Positions 18,178 to 26,797 of a stretch of DNA of 64,000 bases are shown piece by piece. The stretch's first letter is position 1. Each line of letters begins with the position of its first letter. Under the pieces are notes generated by a model. It saw only the letters and a program-made list of their open reading frames with translations, did no database searches and had not been told where the DNA came from. A program made the translations under genes and the position numbers. The DNA comes from Bacteroidales bacterium (GTDB taxonomy: Bacteria; Bacteroidota; Bacteroidia; Bacteroidales; JAADJA01): assembly GCA_021740645.1 (NCBI GenBank), contig JAIOZL010000006.1, forward strand, positions 62,001-126,000, read 5' to 3'.

Positions 18178-19131
18178 ATGAAAAAAATCAGTTATTTATT
18201 AGGACTTCTGGCAGTTGCAGGAGTATTATTTACGTCTTGTGCAAAAGATGAAGAAGAACCATTGCCACCAACAATTACATTTCTGGGTGGTGTTCATCCA
18301 GGAACCGGATGGGATAGAGTTGATGGAGATGTTACCCTTGAGGTAGGTGAACCATTTGTGTTTGGCTTTACTGCTCAGAGTAAATCTGACAAGAACCTTT
18401 CTACAATTAAGGTAACCAGAGATTATGAAAATGTTTCTCAAACAACTGTTTTGGACTCAGCAGTTAGTGTTTCGTCTTTTACTGTGGATATCGAAACCAT
18501 AGCTTTTCCGAACAATCCAGGAAGCGAAGTATTTACTATTAAAGTTACGGATAAAAACGGTTTAAGTACTTCAGCAAGCTTTACCATCACAACAGTTCCT
18601 GGTGACCCCGGAATTTCTTCTTATACTAACATTACCCTCGGTTCTTATACCAGCGCAACCAACAGTTCATTTGCTTCTATTACCGGCGAAACATTTAGTA
18701 TGACAGAAGCGCAAGATGCTGATGTACAAGCAAAAATTGACTGGGTATATTTCCATGGGGCTACCTATGGCCATACAGTTATGTCACCAACAAATAATAA
18801 CCTTTACGCTGTATATCCACAGATTGAGAACTGGACAAATAAAAACAATACTTTATTTGCAAAGACTGCACTAAACCAGGCAGCTTATGACCTTGTAACC
18901 GATAAAAATATCCTGATCCTGACGATTCAAAATACAGGTGTTACACTTAATTCAAATTTCTTCAGTGAGTTGATCAGCAACCCGGGTGGTTTTGCGGTAG
19001 GTGATGTTTTAGCATTTGAAACACACACCGGAAACAGGGGATTATTAATTATCAAAGAAGTTAATTCTGCCTCACCAAATGGTAACAGCACAATTAAATA
19101 TGATATTAAGGTGGAAAATCCTCCTAAATAA
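18178..19131 (+). CDS. Lipoprotein of unknown function
   Basis: The 317-residue protein has a lipoprotein signal (MKKISYLLGLLAVAGVLFTSC, Cys21) followed by an acidic linker (AKDEEEPLPP). An Ig-like region covers about 30-140. It contains GDVTLEVGEPFVFGFTAQS and ends in FTIKVTDKNGLSTSASFTITT, a pattern seen in Bacteroidota lipoproteins with a DUF4625/cadherin-like outline. The second half (150-317) has no motif I recognise. It is probably outer-membrane anchored, and the acidic residues after the Cys are compatible with a surface lipoprotein export signal. It is monocistronic, between a -7 box and a strong terminator. No partner gene is adjacent on the same strand. Confidence 0.75.
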   Translation: MKKISYLLGLLAVAGVLFTSCAKDEEEPLPPTITFLGGVHPGTGWDRVDGDVTLEVGEPFVFGFTAQSKSDKNLSTIKVTRDYENVSQTTVLDSAVSVSSFTVDIETIAFPNNPGSEVFTIKVTDKNGLSTSASFTITTVPGDPGISSYTNITLGSYTSATNSSFASITGETFSMTEAQDADVQAKIDWVYFHGATYGHTVMSPTNNNLYAVYPQIENWTNKNNTLFAKTALNQAAYDLVTDKNILILTIQNTGVTLNSNFFSELISNPGGFAVGDVLAFETHTGNRGLLIIKEVNSASPNGNSTIKYDIKVENPPK

Positions 19132-19151
19132 AAACATTCTATTTTAAATTA

Positions 19152-19184
19152 AAAGAGGGGCAATTTAATTGCCCCTCTTTTTTT
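19152..19184 (+). terminator. Terminator of the 18178 lipoprotein gene
   Basis: GAGGGGCAAT and ATTGCCCCTC form a perfect 10-base stem around TTA, followed by a seven-T run. Confidence 0.9.
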
Positions 19185-19396
19185 ATACCTTTAACTTAAG
19201 TCACAAACCACTAGTTTTAAGCTTATTTTTCTTTGTATCGAAATTAATTCAAAAGGATACTGAAAATTAACTTGGGAATTGGCTTAATGAATTCTTAATA
19301 CCCAACTGCCAAATATGTTTCTTTCTTCTAATAGAACTAGTGATCTGAGTCAACATACGGACTTTGTAGAACTTTGAATCCGCTAAAAGAAGAGAT

Positions 19397-19432
19397 AAAA
19401 AAAGCTGCCTTGATTTTATTCAAGGCAGCTTT
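19397..19432 (-). terminator. Terminator of the TonB receptor gene
   Basis: AAAGCTGCCTTG and CAAGGCAGCTTT form a perfect 12-base stem. On the minus strand it ends in a T run. It lies 21 bases beyond the receptor stop. Confidence 0.9.
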
Positions 19433-19453
19433 ATAACAATCTATTCTATTTAC

Positions 19454-22228
19454 TTATAAGTTAATCCTAGCTCCAAGGTTAAATGTTCTTGGTAATCCAA
19501 GGAATACTTCTGCAGTGTTTACATCATGGTTGAAATCAATATCTCCGCCATTGTTGTAATTTCCATTATAGGGGCTATTATCTAAAGCATCCTGAATATA
19601 GAAAGTATCAAACAGGTTAAATACATGGGCAAATATATCAACCCCTACTTTTCCTTTTAAGGGGAGCTTGTAATTAAAGCTCAAATCAAATACTGAATAG
19701 GAAGGAGTTTTCCATACCTGATCTTTATCAGTTTCATCATCACGGTTTGTTGGGTCGAATTCTGCATAATGATCAGCATAGAACCTCCAAAGTAAATCAA
19801 TACTCATTCCTTCAACAGGATAAACAGTGGCAAAAACACCTACTTGAGTCTGAGGGGCATCACCCACTTTTAATCCATTAGCATATACATTTACAGTATC
19901 TGAAACGATTCCGGCTCCACCTTCGTAATTTTTTACGATTGCATTAACATCAGCTAAATATTTCCAGTTTCCTACAGAACCAACTACACCAACACCAAAA
20001 ATATTTACCGGACGGTATGACGCTTCCACTTCAATTCCCGTATGGCTTTGCTTCATCCCTTTAATAAAAGCGATACCCATTGTTCCGGTTTCATCAAGTT
20101 GTACACTTCTTGTCATAATCCTGTTTGTCCAGAGTGTATAATACAAGTTTCCTTTTAACGAAACTTTATCATCTAAACTTTTGTAGATCGCGCCCAGTTC
20201 ATAAGAATTAAAGGATTCGTTTTCCGGGTTTTCAGATACGGTTCCATCGCCATCATCAATTACCTCATCAAAAATGGGAACTTTAGAAATAAAACCGAAG
20301 TTTCCGAAAATGTTAAATGTTTCATTTACATTATAGTTAGCCCCGCCTTTGAATTGCCATCCACTGATCCAGTCAGTTTCAGCAGTCAATTCGCCGCTGT
20401 TCACGTCAGGTGCTCCTGCAGCGGTTGTATCAGCAGTAACAAAATGATTCACATATGAATATTTTATCATCGAATAACCAAATGTACCATATACTGAAAC
20501 TAATTCATTCGACCATTCACCTTGTGCAAAACCACCAAACCAATCAACTGTATTGGTATTATTATAGGCGATCTTATCCCCTAATCCCTTTTGATACATA
20601 GCCGGCGTGTCGAACTGATTACCAGTATAGGTAAAATAATTACCACCCAATAAATCACGAACCTCTCTGTAATGTTCTATTTCTGCAGTTCTCCAATCAA
20701 GTCCAAATTGGGTTTTAAAGTTATCGTTAAAAGCAACTTTCACTTTTGAAATGGCACCTATTGTCCACTGATTGTTTGTTGAATTTCTCAGAATACCTAA
20801 TGATTCCCCAGGAGTTTTTGGATTTCCTTTTCTATCTGTATCACTTTGATTCATTGCAATCGTCGCATCCCAATCAACAATGCGGGTTGGTTCACTGGAA
20901 TAATCATATATTTCACCAGGGTAATTATTATACATACCCGTTCCTCCACCTGTACCACCTGAATAATACAAGGTAGTAAATTGTGAGACCTTGTCGCTCC
21001 ACTGGGCATACCAGTTAAGGTTGGTGATTGGCTTATGGTAGTAATTCTCTCTTTCAGCTAAGAAATCAGGCTTATAACGGTCAATTGTTTTACCGTTGAA
21101 GCTCTGCTGACCAGTATAGCTTTCGTTAACACTATTCCAGTTCTCGTTATATAGTCTTCCGTTTGGTGACTCAAAGAATTTTGAAAGGGTACTGGTATCG
21201 GCTCCAATTTCTTTTGCATAATCATGGCTGTAGGCAGCTACATTCTGCTTATAAATATTTTGACCATGACGCTGGGGTGCGCCAATAGCAAAAACTTCTA
21301 AACGATGATCTTTATTGATGTTATAGCTAGCGCCGAGGTAGTATGCCCAAGCATCTGTCCAGGTTTTATCAATTACACCTTCACCAACTTTACGAACAAC
21401 ACTAACACTTGCAGCGAATTTTTCATTGATTAACCCGGTATGGCCAGTCAGAGTTGTTTTCATAAAGTTGCCTGATCCATATTCGAATCTGGCTGATCCG
21501 CCGCCTTTATTATCAGCAGGACTGGTAATAATGTTCATGGTACCACCAATGGAAGGAGTAGCCAGGTTAACAGCACTTAAGCCGCGCTGCATCTGAATGG
21601 AAGAGGTAGCATCAGCTACACCATCCCAGTTCGACCAGTAAACCCAACCGTTTTCCATATCGTTTACAGGAACACCATTAAGCATGATGGCTACATTTCT
21701 TTGGTTAAATCCACGAATGTTAATACGTGCATCACCAGCACCACCACCCTGAGGTGTAGCATAAACACTTGGAGTTAAGTTAACCACCATAGGTAAATCA
21801 CGAGATCCAAGTTTATTTTCAATCTCCTGTTTTTTAAGGTTAGAGAATGCTACAGGAGTTTGCCTTTCGCGTGCATAGTCAGCGATAATACTTACACCTG
21901 ACAAACTCATTGCGCTCGACTCCATACGGATTGTGCCCAAATCTGTATAGGATCCCTCTTGAACTGTGGCCTGGACTTCAACGGTTTCGTAGCCGGTAAA
22001 GGTAATTTCCATGGTGTAACTTCCTGCATCAAGGTCAATCTTGAATTTTCCGTTCAAATCTGAAGGTGCTCCGTTTGTTGTTCCTTTAACAACAACATTT
22101 GCCCCTATTAGGGTTTCATTCGTCTGGGAATCTTTTACTGTCCCTTTAACCCCTGATTGTGCAATTGCAAACTGGGCAAAGAGCACGAGAAAAGCAAGGG
22201 CTAAAAAATTGCGTAATGTTTTTTTCAT
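19454..22228 (-). CDS. TonB-dependent outer-membrane receptor with carboxypeptidase-regulatory-like domain
   Basis: This 924-residue protein is predicted to import a substrate across the outer membrane using TonB energy. It has a signal peptide (ending AQFAIAQ) and a CarboxypepD_reg-like domain at about 25-105 (GVKGTVKDSQTNETLIGANV, then DLNGKFKIDL). The plug domain is at about 120-240, with INIRGFNQRNVAIMLNGVPV and GGTMNIITSPA. A 22-strand-type barrel follows and ends FNLGARINL, with the usual aromatic-rich C terminus. No SusD-like partner, sigma factor or anti-sigma gene is adjacent, so it is not a standard polysaccharide-utilisation locus. The VYWSNWDG segment after the plug is common in SusD-less Bacteroidota receptors. 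The substrate is unknown. A -7 box and a terminator make it monocistronic. Confidence 0.9.
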   Translation of the reverse strand: MKKTLRNFLALAFLVLFAQFAIAQSGVKGTVKDSQTNETLIGANVVVKGTTNGAPSDLNGKFKIDLDAGSYTMEITFTGYETVEVQATVQEGSYTDLGTIRMESSAMSLSGVSIIADYARERQTPVAFSNLKKQEIENKLGSRDLPMVVNLTPSVYATPQGGGAGDARINIRGFNQRNVAIMLNGVPVNDMENGWVYWSNWDGVADATSSIQMQRGLSAVNLATPSIGGTMNIITSPADNKGGGSARFEYGSGNFMKTTLTGHTGLINEKFAASVSVVRKVGEGVIDKTWTDAWAYYLGASYNINKDHRLEVFAIGAPQRHGQNIYKQNVAAYSHDYAKEIGADTSTLSKFFESPNGRLYNENWNSVNESYTGQQSFNGKTIDRYKPDFLAERENYYHKPITNLNWYAQWSDKVSQFTTLYYSGGTGGGTGMYNNYPGEIYDYSSEPTRIVDWDATIAMNQSDTDRKGNPKTPGESLGILRNSTNNQWTIGAISKVKVAFNDNFKTQFGLDWRTAEIEHYREVRDLLGGNYFTYTGNQFDTPAMYQKGLGDKIAYNNTNTVDWFGGFAQGEWSNELVSVYGTFGYSMIKYSYVNHFVTADTTAAGAPDVNSGELTAETDWISGWQFKGGANYNVNETFNIFGNFGFISKVPIFDEVIDDGDGTVSENPENESFNSYELGAIYKSLDDKVSLKGNLYYTLWTNRIMTRSVQLDETGTMGIAFIKGMKQSHTGIEVEASYRPVNIFGVGVVGSVGNWKYLADVNAIVKNYEGGAGIVSDTVNVYANGLKVGDAPQTQVGVFATVYPVEGMSIDLLWRFYADHYAEFDPTNRDDETDKDQVWKTPSYSVFDLSFNYKLPLKGKVGVDIFAHVFNLFDTFYIQDALDNSPYNGNYNNGGDIDFNHDVNTAEVFLGLPRTFNLGARINL

Positions 22229-22561
22229 AAACTGTAAAATTTAGTGATTAGTAATTCTTTGATACAAAACTATTTGAGATTAATTAAAATGCCTAAAAAA
22301 AAGAATATAGTTTTTAACAATTCTACAACTTTTAATAACAAAAAATATGAAACTGAATTCAACAATAACCTGATATTAAAAAAGCTATGCAAAAATAATA
22401 ATTGATTAATAACTCAAACCAAAATTATTTAGATTATATTCTAAATTTAGCAAGGTTTTGAGCGCTAATGCAAGGCACAAAAATAGCTTTTGAACAGTGC
22501 TTTTCCTTAATAAAATATTAAGATTGGATTAACTTATAGTAAGTGATTTTATAGATGACTG
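22229..22561. other. Intergenic region, 333 bases
   Basis: This AT-rich stretch lies upstream of the TonB receptor. It contains the receptor's -7 box at 22265-22272. I see no gene, RNA or repeat in the rest. Confidence 0.5.
22265..22272 (-). promoter_or_regulatory. -7 box for the TonB receptor
   Basis: The minus strand reads TAGTTTTG, an exact TAnnTTTG, 36 bases upstream of the start codon. Confidence 0.6.
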
Positions 22562-22906
22562 TTAATCAGAAAATTCTGAATTCAGAATTTCTTCTATCTG
22601 TCCTTTGGATTGAATACTACTTGTAGCTTTTACTACTTTTCCATCCTTATAAAAAACGGTAAAAGGAAGGCCCATAAACCCTCTGCATTCAGGAAGGTTT
22701 CGAATTAACGAAGCATCAGGGTGATCGAATTCCATATCGTAAAACTTAACTTTAGGATATTCAGATTCCAGTTCCTTCATGCTCGCATAAACTGGTATAC
22801 ACATTGGCCCCATCCGGCCACAGCATATTATTACATTTTGATTTTCTGCCAAAATTTTTTGGTATTCTTCTGCTGAAGTAACATGATTTAAGTTTGTTTG
22901 TAACAT
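22562..22906 (-). CDS. Thioredoxin-fold protein without a canonical CxxC
   Basis: This 114-residue protein has the layout of a thioredoxin: strand NVIICC, an active-site-like loop at 29-36, the central VKFYDMEFDHPD strand, a cis-proline in MGLPFTVFYKDG and a C-terminal helix. There is no signal peptide, so it is cytoplasmic. The loop reads CGRMGPMC. If G-P is aligned with that of WCGPC, both redox cysteines become methionine. The real cysteines are 28, 29 and 36, giving a C-x6-C spacing, plus another in PECRG. It may be a redox protein with a different pairing, a binding-only fold, or a metal or bacillithiol-type protein. No partner is adjacent. The fold call is good and the function unknown. 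Confidence 0.75.
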   Translation of the reverse strand: MLQTNLNHVTSAEEYQKILAENQNVIICCGRMGPMCIPVYASMKELESEYPKVKFYDMEFDHPDASLIRNLPECRGFMGLPFTVFYKDGKVVKATSSIQSKGQIEEILNSEFSD

Positions 22907-23073
22907 TGTTCTAATATTTTAATTTCTCAGGTCTAATCAGAAACAATGCCAAACGGTGATATTTAAGTGATATGCAAATTAGTTATAAACTATACGATTG
23001 AGGATGAAAATAATAGGTTGGTAATTTGGAATAATTTCCAAATAAGGTTAAAAATAAGGTGTTTTGGGATTCT

Positions 23074-23853
23074 TTATAAAATGCGCTTAATCAGTCTCAG
23101 CTTGTGTGAATAGGATTTGAGCTCAGCGTTGTAAATTCCCTGGTGGTCGATTTGATCAATGCGTACTTTCCCTGATGCGTGAATGATTTTCTTGTCAGGT
23201 AATAAAATTCCTACATGAACAATCTGTCCTTCCTCATTGTCAAAAAAAATAAGGTCACCCGGTTTAGCTTCTTCCAAAAAACTGACATCCTCGCCCTGTG
23301 TCGCTTGTTGTGAAGCATCTCGGTTTATATTAATACCTGATAATTTGAAAACACTCTGAATAAATCCTGAGCAATCCAATCCAAAAGGTGTTAAGCCCCC
23401 CCATAAATAAGGGGCATTTAAAAAGACAAGTGCATTTTCATAAAGTGTGGTAAATACAGTTTGTGCCGGTACTATCGAGAGTTGGCCTGTATATTTATAT
23501 TTGGTTCCGGCAATTTCAAATTCATTGTTGCTAAAATTCCTAATGGTACTGCCAACCACCACGGGAATCATTGTGTCAGATGACAAGTCGGTAATTATGT
23601 CAGCCATTTCTGTGACAAAATAATCCTTGGCGTTATTCAATTTTGAAAATTCTTCTTCATCAATAAACTGAAGCTGCTTCTTATCTACCCATCCTTCATA
23701 ATTGTCATAGACTTTTCTTATTCCAACCCAACCATTTCTTATTCCGGTGATTATCGACAAATCACCAAAAAGTAACTGGGTTACCATTTCTGATTTATCA
23801 GAGGGTTCATTCCTTACCGGCACTATGCTCAAAATACAGACACCAAAATCCAT
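23074..23853 (-). CDS. NlpC/P60 cell-wall peptidase with N-terminal SH3-like domains
   Basis: From ATG 23853 the protein has 259 residues and starts MDFGVCILSIVPVRNEPSDK, the usual beginning of this Bacteroidota family. Two SH3b-like domains fill about 1-135. The C40 peptidase domain shows the catalytic Cys161 in GLDCSGF, His213 in VHVGIL and a third polar residue, His225 in IIHASG. These enzymes cleave between D-Glu and the diamino acid of peptidoglycan stems or recycled muropeptides. There is no signal peptide, so it may act on imported peptides in the cytoplasm. A longer frame (to 23928) would add a hydrophobic leader, but it starts upstream of the -7 box at 23869-23876 and is rejected for that reason. 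Confidence 0.85.
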   Translation of the reverse strand: MDFGVCILSIVPVRNEPSDKSEMVTQLLFGDLSIITGIRNGWVGIRKVYDNYEGWVDKKQLQFIDEEEFSKLNNAKDYFVTEMADIITDLSSDTMIPVVVGSTIRNFSNNEFEIAGTKYKYTGQLSIVPAQTVFTTLYENALVFLNAPYLWGGLTPFGLDCSGFIQSVFKLSGININRDASQQATQGEDVSFLEEAKPGDLIFFDNEEGQIVHVGILLPDKKIIHASGKVRIDQIDHQGIYNAELKSYSHKLRLIKRIL

Positions 23854-23868
23854 AAATATATTTTGTTC

Positions 23869-23876
23869 CAAAATTA
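23869..23876 (-). promoter_or_regulatory. -7 box for the NlpC/P60 gene
   Basis: The minus strand reads TAATTTTG, 15 bases upstream of the ATG at 23853. It decides between the two possible starts of this gene. Confidence 0.6.
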
Positions 23877-23935
23877 ATAAAATAACAAGTAAACAATAAA
23901 TACAATTGATCAGCGTAAAGAATAGCATGAATATT

Positions 23936-23943
23936 TATCTTTG
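23936..23943 (+). promoter_or_regulatory. -7 box for the 23968 lipoprotein gene
   Basis: TATCTTTG is an exact TAnnTTTG. The TTG at 23941-23943, which opens the longest reading frame here, is part of this box, so translation must begin further downstream. Confidence 0.65.
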
Positions 23944-23967
23944 CCCTTTCAATTTAAAATTAAGATA

Positions 23968-25473
23968 TTGAAGAAGTTCAAAAATTACCAGCATTTTATT
24001 TTATTTGCAAGTCTTTTAATAGTCCTTATTTCCTCGTGTCGAAAGGAGGAGGAGATTGCTACAGATGAGTCATATAAAATCACGCTTTCAAGCGATACCA
24101 TTTTATTTGATACTGTATTTACAACTGTTGGTTCCACCACAAAATATTTAAAGCTTTATAATCAAAATGATAGAAAAATAAATATTTCTTCGATTAGGTT
24201 GGCTGGAGGCGAAAATTCACAATTCAGGGTTAATGTGGATGGCGAATCTGGGACATCATTCAGCAATATCGAACTTGATAAGGACGATAGCTTGTATGTT
24301 TTTATAAAAGTTACTGTAGACCCTACCCTATCCAATGCTCCCCTGGTTGTTACCGACTCAGTTGTTTTTGAAACCAATGGAAACATACAGGATGTGGATT
24401 TAGTAGCCTGGGGTCAGGATGCCCACTTTTTTGTAGGCAACAAACGAATTGAAGGTCTCAGTTATCCCTATACCCTGCTTGCGGAGGAAGGAGAGACAAT
24501 AAACTGGCAAGATGACAAACCATATGTTATTTATGGTTGGGGTGTCGTTGATTCAGCTGCCCAATTGATTATTGGGCCCGGTGTGGATATTCATTTCCAT
24601 CAAAATTCGGGCTTATGGGTGTATCGTGGAGGGAATATTATTGTGAATGGGGAAAAAGATAGCCTGGTGACATTTCAGGGTGATCGGCTTGAATATGAAT
24701 ACCAGGATCTCCCCGGTCAATGGGACAGGATTTGGATAAATGAAGGAAGCATCAATAACGAGTTCAATTATGCGATCATAAAAAATGGTTACATAGGTTT
24801 ACAGTCAGAAATACTCATTTCCGATGAAAACCTGCAAAATGCCCTGATATTAAATAACACCATTATACAGAGTATGAGCCGGTGGGGATTATTTTCGATT
24901 GCTTATAATATTGTTTCAACCAACAGTGTATTTGCAGATTGTGCTGAAAATACGCTGTTTATTTCCGTGGGTGGAAATTATGATTTCAGGCATTGTACTT
25001 TTAGTAATTATTGGACAGGCTCCATAAGGCAGGACCCTTCTTTTACATTAAGTAATAATTTAATTGTACAGGATGGGCAAGGGAACTTTATAACCTACCT
25101 GGGTAATTTAAATGCATATTTTGGGAATTGCATTATTTGGGGAATTCTGGATGAAGAAATTGTTTTTTCAAATGATGAATCCACCGAATTTAATTATGTG
25201 TTCGATCATTGTTTGTTAAAAACACTGGAAAACATTTCTGATGAGGGGTTATATCCGGGATGCTTTAAAAATAATGATCCTCTTTTTGTGGATTATACCA
25301 TAAATGATTACCGGCTTGATACTTTGTCGGCTGCATCAGATAGAGGAAGTATTGATGTAATTAACAATTCAATATTTGAACTCAGTAATGATCTTGATGG
25401 CAACTCCCGTATATCGGACGAAGCCCCAGACTTAGGTGCTTATGAATTTATTCCCATTGGGAAAAAAATTTAG
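23968..25473 (+). CDS. Lipoprotein with beta-helix-like repeats and choice-of-anchor-type C terminus
   Basis: The best start is the TTG at 23968, giving MKKFKNYQHFILFASLLIVLISSC, a proper lipoprotein signal with the lipobox Cys at 24 and 501 residues in all. An N-terminal Ig-like domain (about 35-140) contains DTILFDTVFTTVGSTTKYLK. A right-handed beta-helix-like region follows (about 180-440): short strands such as IIVNGEKDSLVTFQGDR and NALILNNTIIQSMSRWGLF with periodic Asn/Gly turns. The end, DLDGNSR...PDLGAYEF, is typical of the choice-of-anchor Q/polymorphic-outer-membrane-protein-like group. It is probably surface exposed. It is divergent from the NlpC gene. Its stop overlaps the stop of the small gene on the opposite strand by a few bases. 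Confidence 0.78.
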   Translation: MKKFKNYQHFILFASLLIVLISSCRKEEEIATDESYKITLSSDTILFDTVFTTVGSTTKYLKLYNQNDRKINISSIRLAGGENSQFRVNVDGESGTSFSNIELDKDDSLYVFIKVTVDPTLSNAPLVVTDSVVFETNGNIQDVDLVAWGQDAHFFVGNKRIEGLSYPYTLLAEEGETINWQDDKPYVIYGWGVVDSAAQLIIGPGVDIHFHQNSGLWVYRGGNIIVNGEKDSLVTFQGDRLEYEYQDLPGQWDRIWINEGSINNEFNYAIIKNGYIGLQSEILISDENLQNALILNNTIIQSMSRWGLFSIAYNIVSTNSVFADCAENTLFISVGGNYDFRHCTFSNYWTGSIRQDPSFTLSNNLIVQDGQGNFITYLGNLNAYFGNCIIWGILDEEIVFSNDESTEFNYVFDHCLLKTLENISDEGLYPGCFKNNDPLFVDYTINDYRLDTLSAASDRGSIDVINNSIFELSNDLDGNSRISDEAPDLGAYEFIPIGKKI

Positions 25474-25694
25474 TCCATCAATTCCTTTCTTAAGTCAAAG
25501 CCTTTTTTTGCTGCATATCCAGCCCCAAAAATTAACATAAAAATTAGCCCCCCTGAAATTGGACTACCTCCACCTACGGGTGTTGCACTCGATCCTGGTG
25601 CACTGCCACCATTTGGATGAGGAGGACTTTGAGCGATACATATTCCTGAAAATAGCAATACAGAAATGATTGCACTAATTATTACCTTACGCAT
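25470..25694 (-). CDS. Small exported protein with PID-CTERM-like C-terminal sorting signal
   Basis: From ATG 25694 the protein has only 74 residues. It has a signal peptide (MRKVIISAIISVLLFSGICIAQ), then a short Pro/Gly/Ser-rich linker, then SPISGGLIFMLIFGAGYAAKKG and a charged tail. The tripartite end (P-I-x-G-G, hydrophobic helix with GAGYxxKK, basic residues) resembles the PID-CTERM-type sorting signal of Bacteroidota. The mature part between the signals is only about 20 residues, so it is little more than a displayed linker. A start 27 bases upstream is possible but less likely. Function unknown. Confidence 0.65.
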   Translation of the reverse strand: MRKVIISAIISVLLFSGICIAQSPPHPNGGSAPGSSATPVGGGSPISGGLIFMLIFGAGYAAKKGFDLRKELMD

Positions 25695-25914
25695 GATTCC
25701 TTGAGTTTTAAAAAAATTCACAATTCGTGCCTGTTATACTTTACTTGTTTATAGTTTGTTTCATTTATATCTATTGAATTGAAACCTGATTCTTTTTATT
25801 TTATTCAACTTATTAGCTCAACCTAAGGGAATTAGCTATAAATTGCTCATAATGTAAAAACCATACATATTACCAAATTATTGATTTAATTTAGCGGCTT
25901 GAACACAAACACAT

Positions 25915-26787
25915 ATGATCTGGAGTAAAAGGTGGTTTCAGTTTATAATATTATTTATTCTGGCTTTTATCTGGGGCAGTTCGTTTATTCTGATTAAAAT
26001 AGGATTAAAGAGCTTCAGCAGTGAACAAACAGCTGCGATTCGGATGTTATTAGCCTCTTTGGTTTTATTGCCATTCGCCATTAAAAACCTCAAATTATTA
26101 AAAAGGAAAGATTTGAAAAGCCTGCTTATTGCAGGATTTATCGGAAGCTTTATCCCTGCCTTTCTGTTTACAAAAGCGCAAACCCGTATTGATAGCGCAG
26201 TAGCAGGAATGTTAAACTCACTTACTCCTGTTTTTGCCTTGATCGTAGGTTTAGTCCTTCATCATATGCGGACCAAATGGTCACAGGTTTTAGGGATATT
26301 GCTGGGATTGGTGGGCGCGATTGGATTAATTACCGGGGGAAGCAATGTACATTTTGGAAGTATTAATACCTATGCCCTTTTTATTGTGCTTGCTACCCTT
26401 TTTTACGGAATAAGTGTGAATGAAATCAAAGCTAATCTAACACACCTGAAAGGGATGCAAATTACCTCCCTTTCCTTTATGTTTATCAGCCCGGTTGCAT
26501 TTATCTATTTACTTACTACCTCTTTTGATACAGTAACAATTGATCCGCAGTGGCCTTTGCATTTACTGGCAATTGCTTCACTTGGAATAATCGGAACTGC
26601 ATTTGCTATGCTTTTAATGAATAGTTTAATCCGCTATTCTTCGGCAGTCTTTGCTTCATCCGTGACCTATATTATTCCAATATTTGCAATTCTATGGGGA
26701 ATTGTTGATGGAGAGCAAATTACTTTGCACCATTTCGGCAATATGGCCATTATTTTGTTAGGAGTATATTTAATTAACCGAAAATAG
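25915..26787 (+). CDS. EamA-family (DMT superfamily) transporter
   Basis: This 290-residue inner-membrane protein has ten predicted helices in two EamA repeats (about 10-140 and 155-288). Landmarks are the first helix FIWGSSFILIKIGLKS at about 19-34, the end of repeat one at GLVGAIGLITGG, and repeat two with GIIGTAFAMLLMNSLIRYSSA and FAILWGIVDGE. The family exports metabolites such as amino acids or sugars, or permeates nucleotide-type compounds; this member's substrate cannot be told. It converges with the SGLT-like symporter, with 10 bases between the stops. Confidence 0.85.
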   Translation: MIWSKRWFQFIILFILAFIWGSSFILIKIGLKSFSSEQTAAIRMLLASLVLLPFAIKNLKLLKRKDLKSLLIAGFIGSFIPAFLFTKAQTRIDSAVAGMLNSLTPVFALIVGLVLHHMRTKWSQVLGILLGLVGAIGLITGGSNVHFGSINTYALFIVLATLFYGISVNEIKANLTHLKGMQITSLSFMFISPVAFIYLLTTSFDTVTIDPQWPLHLLAIASLGIIGTAFAMLLMNSLIRYSSAVFASSVTYIIPIFAILWGIVDGEQITLHHFGNMAIILLGVYLINRK

Positions 26788-26797
26788 AGATAATTAA

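Larger units (their letters stand above)
19132..19453. other. Intergenic region between convergent genes, 322 bases
   Basis: The stretch holds two terminators, one for each converging gene (19152-19184 on plus, 19397-19432 on minus). I see nothing recognisable in the roughly 210 bases between them. Confidence 0.6.

Noticed and set aside
19454-22228. Polysaccharide-utilisation locus
   Set aside because: There is no SusD-like lipoprotein, glycoside hydrolase or sigma/anti-sigma pair near the TonB receptor.
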